DNA of 64,000 bases from JAAGZL01 sp050291725 (GCA_050291725.1 JBNKKH010000003.1:1-64000); one strand, 5' to 3'; positions 9,104 through 19,014 are shown, counted from the stretch's first letter. Numbers and translations are program-made. Notes: generated by a model not told the origin, from the sequence alone.

Positions 9104-9544
9104 ATGGCTAGCATTTTGGTGCTGAACGGCCCCAACCTAAACCTACTGGGAACACGTGAGCCTGATATCTACGGCAGCGACACCCTGGAAACCATACAAG
9201 CAAAACTCACTGACCTCTGTAGCCAATCCGGACACAGCCTCAGCTTCTTTCAGAGCAATGCCGAGCATGAGTTGGTTACCGAACTGCATAAGGCTCAGGA
9301 TGCAAAAACAGAGTTTGCAATCATAAATCCGGCCGCCTTCACCCACACCAGTGTGGCGCTGCGTGATGCAATTCTTGGTACTGCAATCCCCTTTATTGAG
9401 GTGCATCTTTCCAACATCTATACGCGAGAGGAGTTCCGTCAACACTCCTACTTTTCTGATATTGCCATAGGTGTTATCAGCGGTTTAGGGGCTCAGGGCT
9501 ACGAACTAGCTCTTCAGGCTGCAATTGCGCATATTGAAAAATAA
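9104..9544 (+). CDS. aroQ: Type II 3-dehydroquinate dehydratase
   Basis: This 146-residue product dehydrates 3-dehydroquinate to 3-dehydroshikimate in the shikimate pathway. Signature stretches are VLNGPNLNLLGTREPDIYG (catalytic Tyr region), FFQSNAEHELV, INPAAFTHTSVALRDA and EVHLSNIYTREEFR..S (active-site His and substrate contacts). Length is that of the dodecameric type II enzymes. It heads the aroQ-accB-accC run seen in many gammaproteobacteria; 45 bases separate it from accB, and a 174-base gap upstream separates it from the tlpA-like gene. Confidence 0.96.
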   Translation: MASILVLNGPNLNLLGTREPDIYGSDTLETIQAKLTDLCSQSGHSLSFFQSNAEHELVTELHKAQDAKTEFAIINPAAFTHTSVALRDAILGTAIPFIEVHLSNIYTREEFRQHSYFSDIAIGVISGLGAQGYELALQAAIAHIEK

Positions 9545-9589
9545 CCACCGACTTAAACGAACAACATAAACAGACAGAGATATAGACTA

Positions 9590-10033
9590 ATGGATATCCG
9601 CAAGGTTAAAAAATTAATTGAACTGCTCGAAGAATCAGATATTGCAGAGATTGAAATCCACGAAGGCGAAGAGTCGGTTCGTATCAGCCGCACATCCCAG
9701 ATCGCCGTGGCCGCACCTGTAGCTGCACCTGCACCAGTCCCGGCTCCAGCCGCTGCAGCAGCAGAAGTACCAGCTGAACCTGCCCCGGCAGAGATCAGCG
9801 GACATCAAGTACTCTCTCCCATGGTTGGTAGCTTCTACCGTGCCCCCTCACCTGAGGCCAAGCCATTTGTGGAAGAGGGAGATCAGGTAAGCGTTGGAGA
9901 TACCCTCTGCATCATAGAAGCCATGAAAATTTTAAACCAGATCGAGTCTGACAAGGCTGGAACCGTTAAGAAGGTCCTGGTTGAGAATGGAGAGCCAGTA
10001 GAATTCAATCAACCCATGTTTATCATTGGCTAA
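9590..10033 (+). CDS. accB: Biotin carboxyl carrier protein of acetyl-CoA carboxylase
   Basis: The 147-residue BCCP has the usual three parts. Residues 1-37 are the N-terminal oligomerisation segment (MDIRKVKKLIELLEES). Residues about 38-70 are an Ala/Pro-rich linker, and residues about 71-147 the biotinyl domain. The biotin-accepting lysine is K113 in CIIEAMKILNQIES; most relatives have MKMM or MKLM here. The SPMVGSFYRAPSP thumb-side motif is present. It works with AccC, 15 bases downstream, and with AccA/AccD encoded elsewhere, to make malonyl-CoA. Confidence 0.96.
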   Translation: MDIRKVKKLIELLEESDIAEIEIHEGEESVRISRTSQIAVAAPVAAPAPVPAPAAAAAEVPAEPAPAEISGHQVLSPMVGSFYRAPSPEAKPFVEEGDQVSVGDTLCIIEAMKILNQIESDKAGTVKKVLVENGEPVEFNQPMFIIG

Positions 10034-10048
10034 CAGGTCTAAAACCCC

Positions 10049-11389
10049 ATGATTGAAAAAGTAGTTATTGCCAACCGGGGCGAGATTGCCCTTAGAATTC
10101 TCCGGGCCTGCCGTGAACTAGGCATTAAAACCGTTGCCGTCCACTCTGAGGCTGACCGCGACCTGAAGCATGTAAAGTTTGCTGACGAAACCGTATGTAT
10201 AGGGCCGGCTCCCTCAACTGAAAGCTATCTGCAGATCCCCGCCATAATCAGCGCCGCAGAAGTTACCGACGCCACCGCCATCCATCCAGGCTATGGCTTT
10301 CTCTCGGAAAACGCAGACTTCGCCGAGCGTGTGGAACAGAGCGGATTCACCTTTGTCGGACCCAGCGCAGACACAATTCGCATGATGGGGGACAAGATCA
10401 CCGCCATTGAGAGTATGAAAAAGGCTGGCGTTCCCACTGTCCCCGGCTCCGATGGACCTCTAGGGGATAACAAGGATGAGATAATAGCAATGGCTGCTAA
10501 AATCGGCTATCCAGTTATCATCAAAGCTGCCGGCGGTGGTGGTGGAAGAGGCATGCGGGTTGTGCACACCGAGGCTGCCTTGCTTAACTCGATATCCCTC
10601 ACCAAAACTGAGGCCGGTACCGCTTTCGGCAACCCCACCGTATATATGGAGAAGTTCCTGGAGAACCCGCGCCACGTGGAGTTCCAGATACTAGCCGACA
10701 CCCATGGCAATGCAATCCACCTGGCTGAACGTGACTGCTCCATGCAGCGACGCCACCAGAAGGTGGTGGAAGAGGCCCCTGCCCCTGGCATTACCGAAGA
10801 GCAGCGAGCCAAGATTGGCGAACGCTGTGCCGAGGCCTGTCGCCAGATCGGCTACCGTGGTGCCGGCACCTTCGAATTTCTCTACGAGAACGGTGAATTC
10901 TACTTTATTGAGATGAACACCAGGGTTCAGGTAGAACATCCGGTAACTGAGATGATCACTGGTGTGGATATTGTGAAGCAGCAGCTTCTGATCGCATCTG
11001 GAGAGGAGCTCTCATACAAGCAGGAAGATATTAAGATAAACGGACATGCTATTGAGTGCCGCATCAATGCTGAAGATTCCAAAACCTTCTTTCCAAGCCC
11101 CGGCCGCATCACCCAGCTACACTTTGCCGGAGGAGTAGGCGTTAGGGTTGACTCCCACATCTACAATGGATACACAGTTCCGCCTCATTATGACTCTATG
11201 ATTGGCAAACTGATAACCCACGGCAACAGCCGTGACAGCGCCTTGAAACGGATGCAGATCGCCCTGTCCGAGATGGTCATCGACGGCATTAAAACCAATA
11301 TACCTCTACAGCAGGACATTATGGCTGACTGCAACTTTGCTGCAGGCGGCGCCAATATACACTACCTAGAAAAGAAGCTAGGAATCTAG
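10049..11389 (+). CDS. accC: Biotin carboxylase subunit of acetyl-CoA carboxylase
   Basis: The 446-residue ATP-grasp enzyme carboxylates biotin on AccB. Visible motifs are MIEKVVIANRGEIALRILRA at the N terminus, the glycine-rich ATP lid KAAGGGGGRGMRVV, ERDCSMQRRHQKVVEEAP, and the catalytic FYFIEMNTRVQVEHPVTEM. Length equals the usual 445-450 residues. It is cotranscribed with accB (15 bases apart), and prmA follows after 55 bases. Confidence 0.97.
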   Translation: MIEKVVIANRGEIALRILRACRELGIKTVAVHSEADRDLKHVKFADETVCIGPAPSTESYLQIPAIISAAEVTDATAIHPGYGFLSENADFAERVEQSGFTFVGPSADTIRMMGDKITAIESMKKAGVPTVPGSDGPLGDNKDEIIAMAAKIGYPVIIKAAGGGGGRGMRVVHTEAALLNSISLTKTEAGTAFGNPTVYMEKFLENPRHVEFQILADTHGNAIHLAERDCSMQRRHQKVVEEAPAPGITEEQRAKIGERCAEACRQIGYRGAGTFEFLYENGEFYFIEMNTRVQVEHPVTEMITGVDIVKQQLLIASGEELSYKQEDIKINGHAIECRINAEDSKTFFPSPGRITQLHFAGGVGVRVDSHIYNGYTVPPHYDSMIGKLITHGNSRDSALKRMQIALSEMVIDGIKTNIPLQQDIMADCNFAAGGANIHYLEKKLGI

Positions 11390-11444
11390 AGACTCCACCC
11401 AATCCAGGGCAGGAAACTGCCCTGGACCTAACAAATATATCGCC

Positions 11445-12323
11445 ATGCCCTGGATTCAGATTCATCTGACCACAAACAAGAGAACCGCACCCCTGGCCGA
11501 ACTACTGCTGGATGGTTTAGGTGCTGTTTCGGTAACTATGGAAGATGCCAAGGATGAGCCCATGCTAGAGCCCGCTCCAGGAGAAACACCGCTATGGAGC
11601 CAAACACGGGTAACAGGACTGTTCCCGGAAGAGTGTGATCAAAATCAACTTGTTGCGAATATACAAGAAGAGCTGGAAACGGATGCGATTATTGACTTGA
11701 CGGTAGAACGCCTAGCCGACCAGGTATGGGAACGGGTCTGGCTAGACAACTTCCACCCCATGCAGTTTGGCCAGCGCCTATGGATCGCACCAGATGGACA
11801 GACCCCAGACGCCCCAAACGCCATCACACTACAACTAGACCCCGGTCTGGCCTTTGGTACCGGCACCCACCCCACCACTGCGCTCTGTCTCAACTGGCTG
11901 GACCAAGCCGATGTCACAGGAAAAACTGTGGTGGATTTTGGCTGTGGCTCAGGCATCCTCTCCATCGCTGCGCTGCTACTGGGAGCCAAAGAGGCGATTG
12001 CCATAGATCATGACCCCCAAGCGCTGGAGGCTACCGCTGACAATGCAGACAAAAATAGCGTACGAGAAGCACTCACCATTCTCCACAGCGAACAACCCTT
12101 TGCAGCGGTTGCAGACATTACCTTGGCAAACATCCTGGCCTCTACCCTAATTGAACTGGAACCACTGTTTGCCACTCACACCAAAGAGGGCGGCCAGATA
12201 ATCCTCTCCGGCATACTGGAAGAACAGATAGATTCCGTTGCATCTGCTTTCAGAGACAATTTCTCGCTGCAAGCACCCATGATTGAGAATGGATGGGCAC
12301 TTCTACATGGTCATCGCTGCTGA
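11445..12323 (+). CDS. prmA: Ribosomal protein L11 methyltransferase
   Basis: The 292-residue product starts MPWIQIHL, as in other PrmA proteins. It has an N-terminal L11-recognition domain (to about residue 100) and a C-terminal SAM methyltransferase domain. The latter shows LDPGLAFGTGTHPTT, the SAM-binding VDFGCGSGILSIAALLLGA and LANILASTLIELEP (the NPPY-like NxLxxx motif). It trimethylates lysines and the N terminus of L11. Its position between accC and the DUF3426 gene is the standard gammaproteobacterial one. Confidence 0.95.
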   Translation: MPWIQIHLTTNKRTAPLAELLLDGLGAVSVTMEDAKDEPMLEPAPGETPLWSQTRVTGLFPEECDQNQLVANIQEELETDAIIDLTVERLADQVWERVWLDNFHPMQFGQRLWIAPDGQTPDAPNAITLQLDPGLAFGTGTHPTTALCLNWLDQADVTGKTVVDFGCGSGILSIAALLLGAKEAIAIDHDPQALEATADNADKNSVREALTILHSEQPFAAVADITLANILASTLIELEPLFATHTKEGGQIILSGILEEQIDSVASAFRDNFSLQAPMIENGWALLHGHRC

Positions 12324-12395
12324 TATATAGCTTTGGCCTCAATTTGTGGCAAAATAGGCTCTCTATGATTTCAACCTACACGGATTCAGTTACAA

Positions 12396-13391
12396 GTGCA
12401 TACCCAGTGTCCAGAGTGTAAGACTAAATTTGTAGTCAACGACGATCAATTGCGTGTGGCGCACGGCAAGGTGCGCTGCTCTAAATGCAATAATGTGTTT
12501 AATGCGCTTAACTCGCTACACAATCCGACTCAAACCTCTACCACGATCCCAAACCTCCAACCTAAGGAGCCGCCAAAGACTACAACTGATTTTATGTCAG
12601 AAGCAGATCTGGAGGAGTTCGCAGATCTTAAAGCCAAGACACTGAATGACCTAACGCCTGAAAATAAAAACAACAAGCCTGCGCCTAAGCCTGAACCAGT
12701 TTCTAAGATTGACGATGACCTATCTGATGTTTTGGAGGAGTTGGAGAGGATAGAAAAGATTCCTCAGGATAATACCAAGGCACAGCAAGAACCCAGCAAA
12801 AAGCCAGAACCAAATAAGGCAAAAAAGGCTAAGGTAGAGGATGCTGCCAAACCGTCCGCTCCCCATGCGACTAAATCATCCTCCGAACCCCTGGAGAAGC
12901 TCATCCCCAAAAAGCCCCCAAGAAAAAAGGGGGGGCTTTTATGGTCAATAGCCATAATTCTACTGCTAGCTATAGCCCTGGCCCAACTTGCGTGGTTTAA
13001 GCGGGAGCAACTAATGCACTACCCAGATGGCAGAATACTGTTACAAACCGCATGTAAATATGCAGGCTGCTCTCTACCAACGATTCGAGCTCCGGAAAAA
13101 ATCCAGGTTCTAAGCCGCTCCATCACCGTGCACCCTAAAATCGAAAACGCCCTATTGATTCAGCTAACCATAGCTAATCAGGCCCGCTTTCCCCAGCCTC
13201 GACCCATTTTACAAATCAGCCTCTTCAACAGTGAAGAGCTGCTAATGGCCCAACGCCGCTTCAAACCAGATGAGTATATGGACGACAACGCCATATCTGA
13301 CCCTCTACTTCCAGGCAAGGCGCTTTACGTCGAGCTTGTAATAGAAGATCCTGGGGATGACGTAACAGGATTTAAGCTGGATTTCTTTTAG
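12396..13391 (+). CDS. Zinc-ribbon (MJ0042-type) and DUF3426 membrane protein
   Basis: A GTG start gives a 331-residue product. An N-terminal zinc ribbon has CPEC at 5-8 and CSKC at 28-31. A long, charged, proline- and lysine-rich linker follows (about 45-180), then one transmembrane helix (LLWSIAIILLLAIALAQLAWF, about 185-205) and a periplasmic DUF3426 domain with AGCSLP and RFPQPRPILQISLF. The function of the family is unknown. The conserved place between prmA and dusB-fis, seen in Pseudomonas as well, shows an old association without revealing a role. The variable linker is typical. Confidence 0.85.
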   Translation: MHTQCPECKTKFVVNDDQLRVAHGKVRCSKCNNVFNALNSLHNPTQTSTTIPNLQPKEPPKTTTDFMSEADLEEFADLKAKTLNDLTPENKNNKPAPKPEPVSKIDDDLSDVLEELERIEKIPQDNTKAQQEPSKKPEPNKAKKAKVEDAAKPSAPHATKSSSEPLEKLIPKKPPRKKGGLLWSIAIILLLAIALAQLAWFKREQLMHYPDGRILLQTACKYAGCSLPTIRAPEKIQVLSRSITVHPKIENALLIQLTIANQARFPQPRPILQISLFNSEELLMAQRRFKPDEYMDDNAISDPLLPGKALYVELVIEDPGDDVTGFKLDFF

Positions 13392-13477
13392 AACATCTGC
13401 AGCGCCAGATTGATCTTGCGTCTTACACATTTCGGCGTACCATGTACCTCCTTCTTTTGCGCCACTGACAACTAACC

Positions 13478-14464
13478 ATGCAGATCGGACCATACAAACT
13501 TAAAAATAGTCTGATACTAGCCCCTATGGCTGGGATCACCGATCTGCCGTTCCGACGTTTGTGCAGAGAGCACGGCGCCGGGCTAGCAATATCGGAGATG
13601 ATTAGCTCAGACTCCAGCCTCTGGACCTCAGCCAAATCAGTGCGCCGCATGGATTTTTCCGGAGAGCCAGGACCAGTCTCGGTACAAATACTTGGTTCAG
13701 ACCCACAGACGATGGCCCAAGCTGCCAGAGCAAATGTGGATCAAGGAGCAGATATCATCGACATTAACATGGGGTGCCCAGCCAAGAAGGTGTGCCGCGC
13801 CGAATCCGGAGCCGCTCTATTGAGGGATGAAGATAAAATAAAACAGATTCTGGATGCTGTAGTCGCAGCAGTGGAGGCCCCAGTAACCCTCAAGATAAGA
13901 ACCGGATGGGACCAACAGAGTCGCAATGGAACAACTGTCGCTAAAATCGCCGAACAGTCAGGGATAAAGGCGCTAACTGTACATGGACGCACCAAGCACT
14001 GCGGCTTCTCAGGCAGTGCTGAATACGAGACCATCAAAAAGATAAAACAGAGTGTCACCATACCGGTAATAGCCAACGGAGATATTAATACTCCAGAAAT
14101 TGCAAAAAAGGTCTTGGCAAGAACCGGCGTTGACGGCATTATGATAGGCCGCGCGGCCAGGGGCAGACCTTGGCTGTTCGACAAAATGGAACACTACCTC
14201 GCCCATGGTGAGATGTTGCCCGACCCAGGCCCAGAATGGATCAGTACAGTTGTTTTGAAACATCTGGAACAGCTGTATGCCTTTTATGGGGAATATAAGG
14301 GGATACAAATCGCCCGCAAACACCTGGCATGGTACAGCCGAGGATTACCTGGGGCAGCTAATTTTAGATCAATAATAAATAAAACAGGGACAACCCAAGA
14401 ACAGCAAGAGCTAGTAAAAAGGTATTACTATAAACTAACAGCCAATAAGGAGCTGGCAGCATGA
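13478..14464 (+). CDS. dusB: tRNA-dihydrouridine synthase B
   Basis: The 328-residue FMN enzyme reduces uridine to dihydrouridine in tRNA D-loops. The family marks are LILAPMAGITDLPFRRLCR, the catalytic cysteine region DINMGCPAKKVCR (C100), LKIRTGWD, HGRT and VIANGDINTP, plus DGIMIGRAARGRPWLF. Its stop overlaps the fis start by four bases (ATGA), the same coupling seen in E. coli dusB-fis, so Fis levels are probably set from a promoter before dusB. Confidence 0.95.
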   Translation: MQIGPYKLKNSLILAPMAGITDLPFRRLCREHGAGLAISEMISSDSSLWTSAKSVRRMDFSGEPGPVSVQILGSDPQTMAQAARANVDQGADIIDINMGCPAKKVCRAESGAALLRDEDKIKQILDAVVAAVEAPVTLKIRTGWDQQSRNGTTVAKIAEQSGIKALTVHGRTKHCGFSGSAEYETIKKIKQSVTIPVIANGDINTPEIAKKVLARTGVDGIMIGRAARGRPWLFDKMEHYLAHGEMLPDPGPEWISTVVLKHLEQLYAFYGEYKGIQIARKHLAWYSRGLPGAANFRSIINKTGTTQEQQELVKRYYYKLTANKELAA

Positions 14465-14763
14465 GTCTGGATGCCACAATGGTACAAGAAAAAATTTTCG
14501 AAGGGGCGAGCTATTCTGCAAGCACACAAAAAAAGGGTGATCTCCTCAGAGACTCAGTGTTTGAAGCAATGCAGAGTTATTTTGCCCAGATGGATGGTCA
14601 CAAAGTTTCAGATCTATACAGAATGGTCCTGTCAGAGGTAGAGCCACCGCTATTTGAGTCGGTATTACGCCAGACCAACGGCAACCAAAGCCGTGCCGCA
14701 GAGATGCTAGGCATTAGTCGCAGCACCCTACGCAAGAAGCTGTCCCTATACAATCTGGACTAA
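14461..14763 (+). CDS. fis: DNA-binding protein Fis
   Basis: The 100-residue nucleoid protein and global regulator ends in the very conserved helix-turn-helix GNQSRAAEMLGISRSTLRKKLSLYNLD. The central PPLFESVLRQTNGNQ matches E. coli Fis closely. The N terminus (to about residue 25) is longer and unrelated in sequence, which is common outside enterics. Fis bends DNA and controls rRNA transcription and supercoiling. The gene overlaps dusB by four bases and is followed by a 131-base gap before purH. Confidence 0.95.
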   Translation: MSLDATMVQEKIFEGASYSASTQKKGDLLRDSVFEAMQSYFAQMDGHKVSDLYRMVLSEVEPPLFESVLRQTNGNQSRAAEMLGISRSTLRKKLSLYNLD

Positions 14764-14894
14764 AGAGTAAGGCCATACCGTTAACAACCAACACCGCAGT
14801 AAACAGTTAGCTAACAAAACAGCAGCAATAAACAATTTCCGCTGTCGGCAAAAACAGTTACCTATTTTCGTAAACCGCAATAAGAGATTCAACT

Positions 14895-16454
14895 ATGTCA
14901 TCCATCACCAGAGCCCTCATCAGCGTATCGGACAAAACAGGCATTGTGGAGTTCGCAAGCGCCCTTAGTGAGCGCAAAGTAGAAATACTTTCCACCGGCG
15001 GTACTGCCCGCCTGTTAACAGAGAACAATATCCCGGTCATTGAAGTCTCAGAGCACACCGGCTTCCCAGAGATGATGGATGGGCGGGTCAAAACTCTACA
15101 CCCCAAGATCCACGGAGGCATTCTAGGGCGCCGAGGCGTAGACGACACAGTAATGCAAGAAAACGAAATTGCCCCTATCGATTTAATTGTGGTTAACCTC
15201 TACCCTTTCGAGCAGACAGTGGCCAACCCTGATTGCGATCTGCCCACCGCGATTGAGAATATCGATATCGGCGGCCCCACCATGCTACGCGCAGCAGCCA
15301 AGAACCATAAAGACGTGGCAGTAGTTGTCGACGCGACGGATTATGCCCGAGTGCTGGAAGAGATGGACGCCAACGCCGGCGCAGTCACAGACGCCACCCG
15401 TTTCGATCTGGCAGTAAAGACTTTTGAGCACACCTCGAATTATGACGGCGCCATCGCCAACTATCTAGGCACGCGTCTCGAAGAAGAGGCGACTGATTTC
15501 CCCCGCACCATCAACCTACAGTACCGTCAGGTACAGACCATGCGCTATGGCGAAAACCCACACCAGAAGGCGGCCTTCTTTGTAGAGCGTGATCAACCTG
15601 AAGCCTGTATCTCCACCGCAAGGCAGCTACAGGGTAAAGAGCTATCCTACAACAATATCGGCGACACCGACGCCGCCCTGGAGTGCGTAAAACAGTACGA
15701 CGAGGGTCCAGCATGCGTCATCGTCAAACACGCCAACCCCTGTGGCGTCGCCCTCGGCTCTAACCTGCTGGACGCCTATGACCGCGCCTACAGTACTGAT
15801 CCAGAATCTGCTTTTGGCGGCATTATCGCCTTCAACCAGGAGTTGGATGCAGAGACTGCTCAGGCCATCGTCGACCGACAGTTCGTTGAGGTAATTATCG
15901 CACCCAAGATCGCAGCTGCGGCAGTAGAAGCAGTCAGCGCCAAGAAGAATGTGCGTTTATTGGAGTGCGGCGAGTGGAGTGCAGAGGCACTGCAACGCCA
16001 GGATTTCAAGCGGGTCAATGGCGGACTACTGGTTCAGGATGCCGATCTGCAACTACATAACGAATTAAAAGTGGTTACCAAACGCGCCCCCACAGACCAA
16101 GAGATGGAAGACCTGCTATTCACCTGGCGGGTGGCTAAGTATGTAAAATCCAACGCTATTGTCTACGGTAAGGACAAGATGACTATAGGTGTGGGTGCTG
16201 GACAGATGAGCCGAGTCAACTCCGCCCGCATTGCCGCAATTAAGGCGGAACATGCTGGCCTAGAGGTACCAGGTTCGGTTATGGCATCAGATGCATTCTT
16301 CCCCTTTAGAGACGGCCTGGACAACGCGGCAGAGGTAGGTGTACGAGCCGTAATTCAACCTGGTGGCTCTATGCGTGATGAAGAGGTAATAGCAGCGGCA
16401 GATGAACACGATATCGCCATGGTATTTACCAGCATGCGTCACTTCAGACACTAA
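14895..16454 (+). CDS. purH: Bifunctional AICAR transformylase / IMP cyclohydrolase
   Basis: The 519-residue enzyme catalyses the last two steps of IMP synthesis. The N-terminal MGS-like cyclohydrolase domain is RALISVSDKTGIVEFASAL, EILSTGGTARLL and MMDGRVKTLHPKIHGGIL. The C-terminal transformylase has RYGENPHQKAAFF, the catalytic KHANPCGVALG and SDAFFPFRDGLDNAA. It uses 10-formyl-THF, linking it to the one-carbon genes in this window (gcv, fau, thyA, folA). purD follows on the same strand. Confidence 0.97.
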   Translation: MSSITRALISVSDKTGIVEFASALSERKVEILSTGGTARLLTENNIPVIEVSEHTGFPEMMDGRVKTLHPKIHGGILGRRGVDDTVMQENEIAPIDLIVVNLYPFEQTVANPDCDLPTAIENIDIGGPTMLRAAAKNHKDVAVVVDATDYARVLEEMDANAGAVTDATRFDLAVKTFEHTSNYDGAIANYLGTRLEEEATDFPRTINLQYRQVQTMRYGENPHQKAAFFVERDQPEACISTARQLQGKELSYNNIGDTDAALECVKQYDEGPACVIVKHANPCGVALGSNLLDAYDRAYSTDPESAFGGIIAFNQELDAETAQAIVDRQFVEVIIAPKIAAAAVEAVSAKKNVRLLECGEWSAEALQRQDFKRVNGGLLVQDADLQLHNELKVVTKRAPTDQEMEDLLFTWRVAKYVKSNAIVYGKDKMTIGVGAGQMSRVNSARIAAIKAEHAGLEVPGSVMASDAFFPFRDGLDNAAEVGVRAVIQPGGSMRDEEVIAAADEHDIAMVFTSMRHFRH

Positions 16455-16526
16455 CTTCGGGCCTAGCTATCTGGGCCAATGGCCATTTATTTAACTATTC
16501 CAAATCAACAGGCAACAGGTTTTAAA

Positions 16527-17813
16527 ATGAATATTCTGGTTATCGGTAGCGGCGGTCGCGAACATGCGCTGGCCTGGAAGGCGGCTCAATCCCCTCTGGC
16601 AGACACCGTATATGTAGCCCCGGGAAATGCTGGCACCACTCTGGAGCCCAAACTGGAAAATGTCGCCATTGCTGCAGATGATATTGAAGCGCTGATCACA
16701 TTCGCCCAGAAAAAGGAGATTGGACTAACTATCGTTGGACCAGAAGCCCCTCTGGTTATAGGCATAGTAGATGCCTTCCAGGATGCAGGTTTGCCATGCT
16801 TCGGCCCATCCCAGGGCGCTGCGCAACTGGAGGGATCAAAATCTTTTACCAAGGATTTTCTGGCACGCCACAACATCCCGACTGGCACCTACCAGACTTT
16901 TACCGATCAAGATAAGGCCCTAGCCTATCTGCGCGAACAGGGCGCCCCCATTGTAGTTAAGGCAGACGGCCTAGCTGCAGGCAAGGGAGTAATCGTAGCC
17001 ATGGATATTGATACCGCTGAAGCTGCAATCAAAGATATGCTGTCCGGCAACGCCTTTGGCGAAGCGGGCCACCGAGTGGTAATTGAAGAGTTCCTGGAGG
17101 GAGAAGAGGCTAGCTTCATCGTCATGGCCGACGGCAACAACATCCTGCCTATGGCCACCAGCCAGGACCACAAACGGGTTGGGGATGGCGACACCGGCCT
17201 CAACACTGGAGGAATGGGCGCCTACTCCCCCGCCCCCGTTGTTACAGACGAGGTCTACCAACGTATCATGGATGAAGTAATACAACCCACAGTTGCAGGC
17301 ATGGCAGCAGAGGGACTCCCCTACACCGGCTTTCTCTATGCCGGACTGATGATTACACCTGACGGCACCCCCAAAGTGATCGAGTACAACTGTCGCTTTG
17401 GTGACCCGGAAACCCAACCCATTATGCTACGCATGCAGTCAGACCTGACCGCCCACTGTCTTGCCGCCTTGGAAGGCAAGCTGGATTCGGAACAGACAGA
17501 GTGGGACCCCAGGGCTTCGCTTGGCGTTGTAATAGCCGCCGGCGGTTATCCATCCAGTTATGCCAAAGGTGATGTAATCAGCGGCCTACCACAGCAGGAA
17601 ACCGAGGGTGAAAAAGTGTTCCATGCCGGAACTGCCATGCAGGATAATAAGGTTGTAACTGCTGGCGGGCGCGTGCTCTGTGTTACCGCCTTAGGTGATA
17701 ACGTTGCCCAGGCCCAACAAAGGGTCTATGAACTGGCTGAACAGATTAGTTGGAAAGACTCATTCTACCGCAAGGACATAGGCTACAAGGCCGTCGCCAG
17801 AGAACAGGGGTAA
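16527..17813 (+). CDS. purD: Phosphoribosylamine-glycine ligase
   Basis: The ATP-grasp enzyme of the second purine step joins glycine to phosphoribosylamine. From the ATG at 16527 the product is 428 residues and starts MNILVIGSGGREHALAWKAA, as the family does; an upstream ATG at 16479 would add 16 unconserved residues. An AGG lies shortly before 16527. Other motifs are VVKADGLAAGKGVIVA, NTGGMGAYSPAP and EYNCRFGDPETQP. It forms a unit with purH and converges with the amgK-like gene, whose end is 6 bases away. Confidence 0.95.
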   Translation: MNILVIGSGGREHALAWKAAQSPLADTVYVAPGNAGTTLEPKLENVAIAADDIEALITFAQKKEIGLTIVGPEAPLVIGIVDAFQDAGLPCFGPSQGAAQLEGSKSFTKDFLARHNIPTGTYQTFTDQDKALAYLREQGAPIVVKADGLAAGKGVIVAMDIDTAEAAIKDMLSGNAFGEAGHRVVIEEFLEGEEASFIVMADGNNILPMATSQDHKRVGDGDTGLNTGGMGAYSPAPVVTDEVYQRIMDEVIQPTVAGMAAEGLPYTGFLYAGLMITPDGTPKVIEYNCRFGDPETQPIMLRMQSDLTAHCLAALEGKLDSEQTEWDPRASLGVVIAAGGYPSSYAKGDVISGLPQQETEGEKVFHAGTAMQDNKVVTAGGRVLCVTALGDNVAQAQQRVYELAEQISWKDSFYRKDIGYKAVAREQG

Positions 17814-17819
17814 AAGAGA

Positions 17820-18803
17820 CTACAAGGCTGGCAGTACGCGCACTGAGACCAGCTCTGCCAGTTGCTCCAGCTCTGGATACTCCGGCGCAATCTCCACAAT
17901 GTAGTTCAGGGTCCTGGGGATATCTTTCAAATAGCCTGGCTTAGCATCGCGGATATTCAGCCGGGCGAAGATACCTGCTGCTTTGAGATGGCGCTGCACT
18001 CCCATCAGATCGAACCAACGCAGAAAATCATCCTCATGCTGTTTCTGCACAATTCCGGCTTGTAACGCCTGGGCATAATACCCAGAAACCCACTGCTTCA
18101 CCTGCGCCCTGGGCCAGCTTATATAGCAATCTTTCAGAACAGAGACTAGGTCATAGGTAACGGGACCGATTACCGCATCCTGAAAATCAATAACCCCGGG
18201 GTTATTCTCTGGAGTCACCAACAGATTCCTGGAGTGGTAGTCACGATGTACAAACACCTGGGGCTGCTCAAGGGCATTTGCCACTAGCAGTTCGCAAACA
18301 CCATCCAACATCTGCTGCTCACCTGCATCCAAGCTCACTCCCAGATGTTGCTGTAACAGCCAATCTCGAAACAGGCTCATCTCCCGCAGCAACAGCTCTC
18401 TGTTGTAAGTCGGCAGCCCGTCCCTCATGCCATGGGCCTGCATTACCATGAGGGCAGCAAGAGCATCAGCATAGAGGACCTCACTCTCGCCATCCGTAAG
18501 CCAGTCTAGATAATGCTCACTCCCGAGATCACTCAACAGGAGAAATCCCTGTTCAAGATCAGCCTCGTGGACCACTGGAACATTCAACCCCAGCCCCCCA
18601 AGATGCCGGGCAATAGTAACAAATGGTCGACAGTCTTCGTTCTCGGGAGGAGCGTCCATAACTATGTTTGTGGTTCCGTCGGAACGGCAAAGGCGAAAGT
18701 AGCGCCTAAAACTGGCATCACCCGAGGCCAGCTCCAGAGAGGCTCCCTCCAACCCCACAGTAGTTTCTAACCAAATCTTTAGTAATTTTTCTCTATGTGG
18801 CAT
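17820..18803 (-). CDS. AmgK-like amino-sugar / aminoglycoside phosphotransferase
   Basis: The 327-residue product has the APH kinase fold: SGDASFRRYFRL near the start (ATP site), LLLSDLGSEHYLDWL, the catalytic loop VFVHRDYHSRNLLV (HxDxxxxN) and GVIDFQDAVIGP (metal-binding Asp). AmgK of Pseudomonas phosphorylates MurNAc/GlcNAc at the anomeric position in peptidoglycan recycling and is encoded divergently from lptD, exactly as here. The partner murU, usually next to amgK, is not beside it in this window; purD converges instead. Recycling use is an inference from context. Confidence 0.82.
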   Translation of the reverse strand: MPHREKLLKIWLETTVGLEGASLELASGDASFRRYFRLCRSDGTTNIVMDAPPENEDCRPFVTIARHLGGLGLNVPVVHEADLEQGFLLLSDLGSEHYLDWLTDGESEVLYADALAALMVMQAHGMRDGLPTYNRELLLREMSLFRDWLLQQHLGVSLDAGEQQMLDGVCELLVANALEQPQVFVHRDYHSRNLLVTPENNPGVIDFQDAVIGPVTYDLVSVLKDCYISWPRAQVKQWVSGYYAQALQAGIVQKQHEDDFLRWFDLMGVQRHLKAAGIFARLNIRDAKPGYLKDIPRTLNYIVEIAPEYPELEQLAELVSVRVLPAL

Positions 18804-19014
18804 TGTGTGCTAAATATATACTGATTCTGGATAAAAATAGCTATTCTGACAGATATATGCGTAATAATCGTGAAATAATAGTAAAGAAACGTTGAAGAAT
18901 TATTGATTCTATGCGATTTTACCCCTCTTTTGATATATTAGGCATTTACTCACTTGCTTGCGCGCGAACACTCGCAATCATTTAGGTCCACATAAGAAAT
19001 TGAGAAGCATTAAA

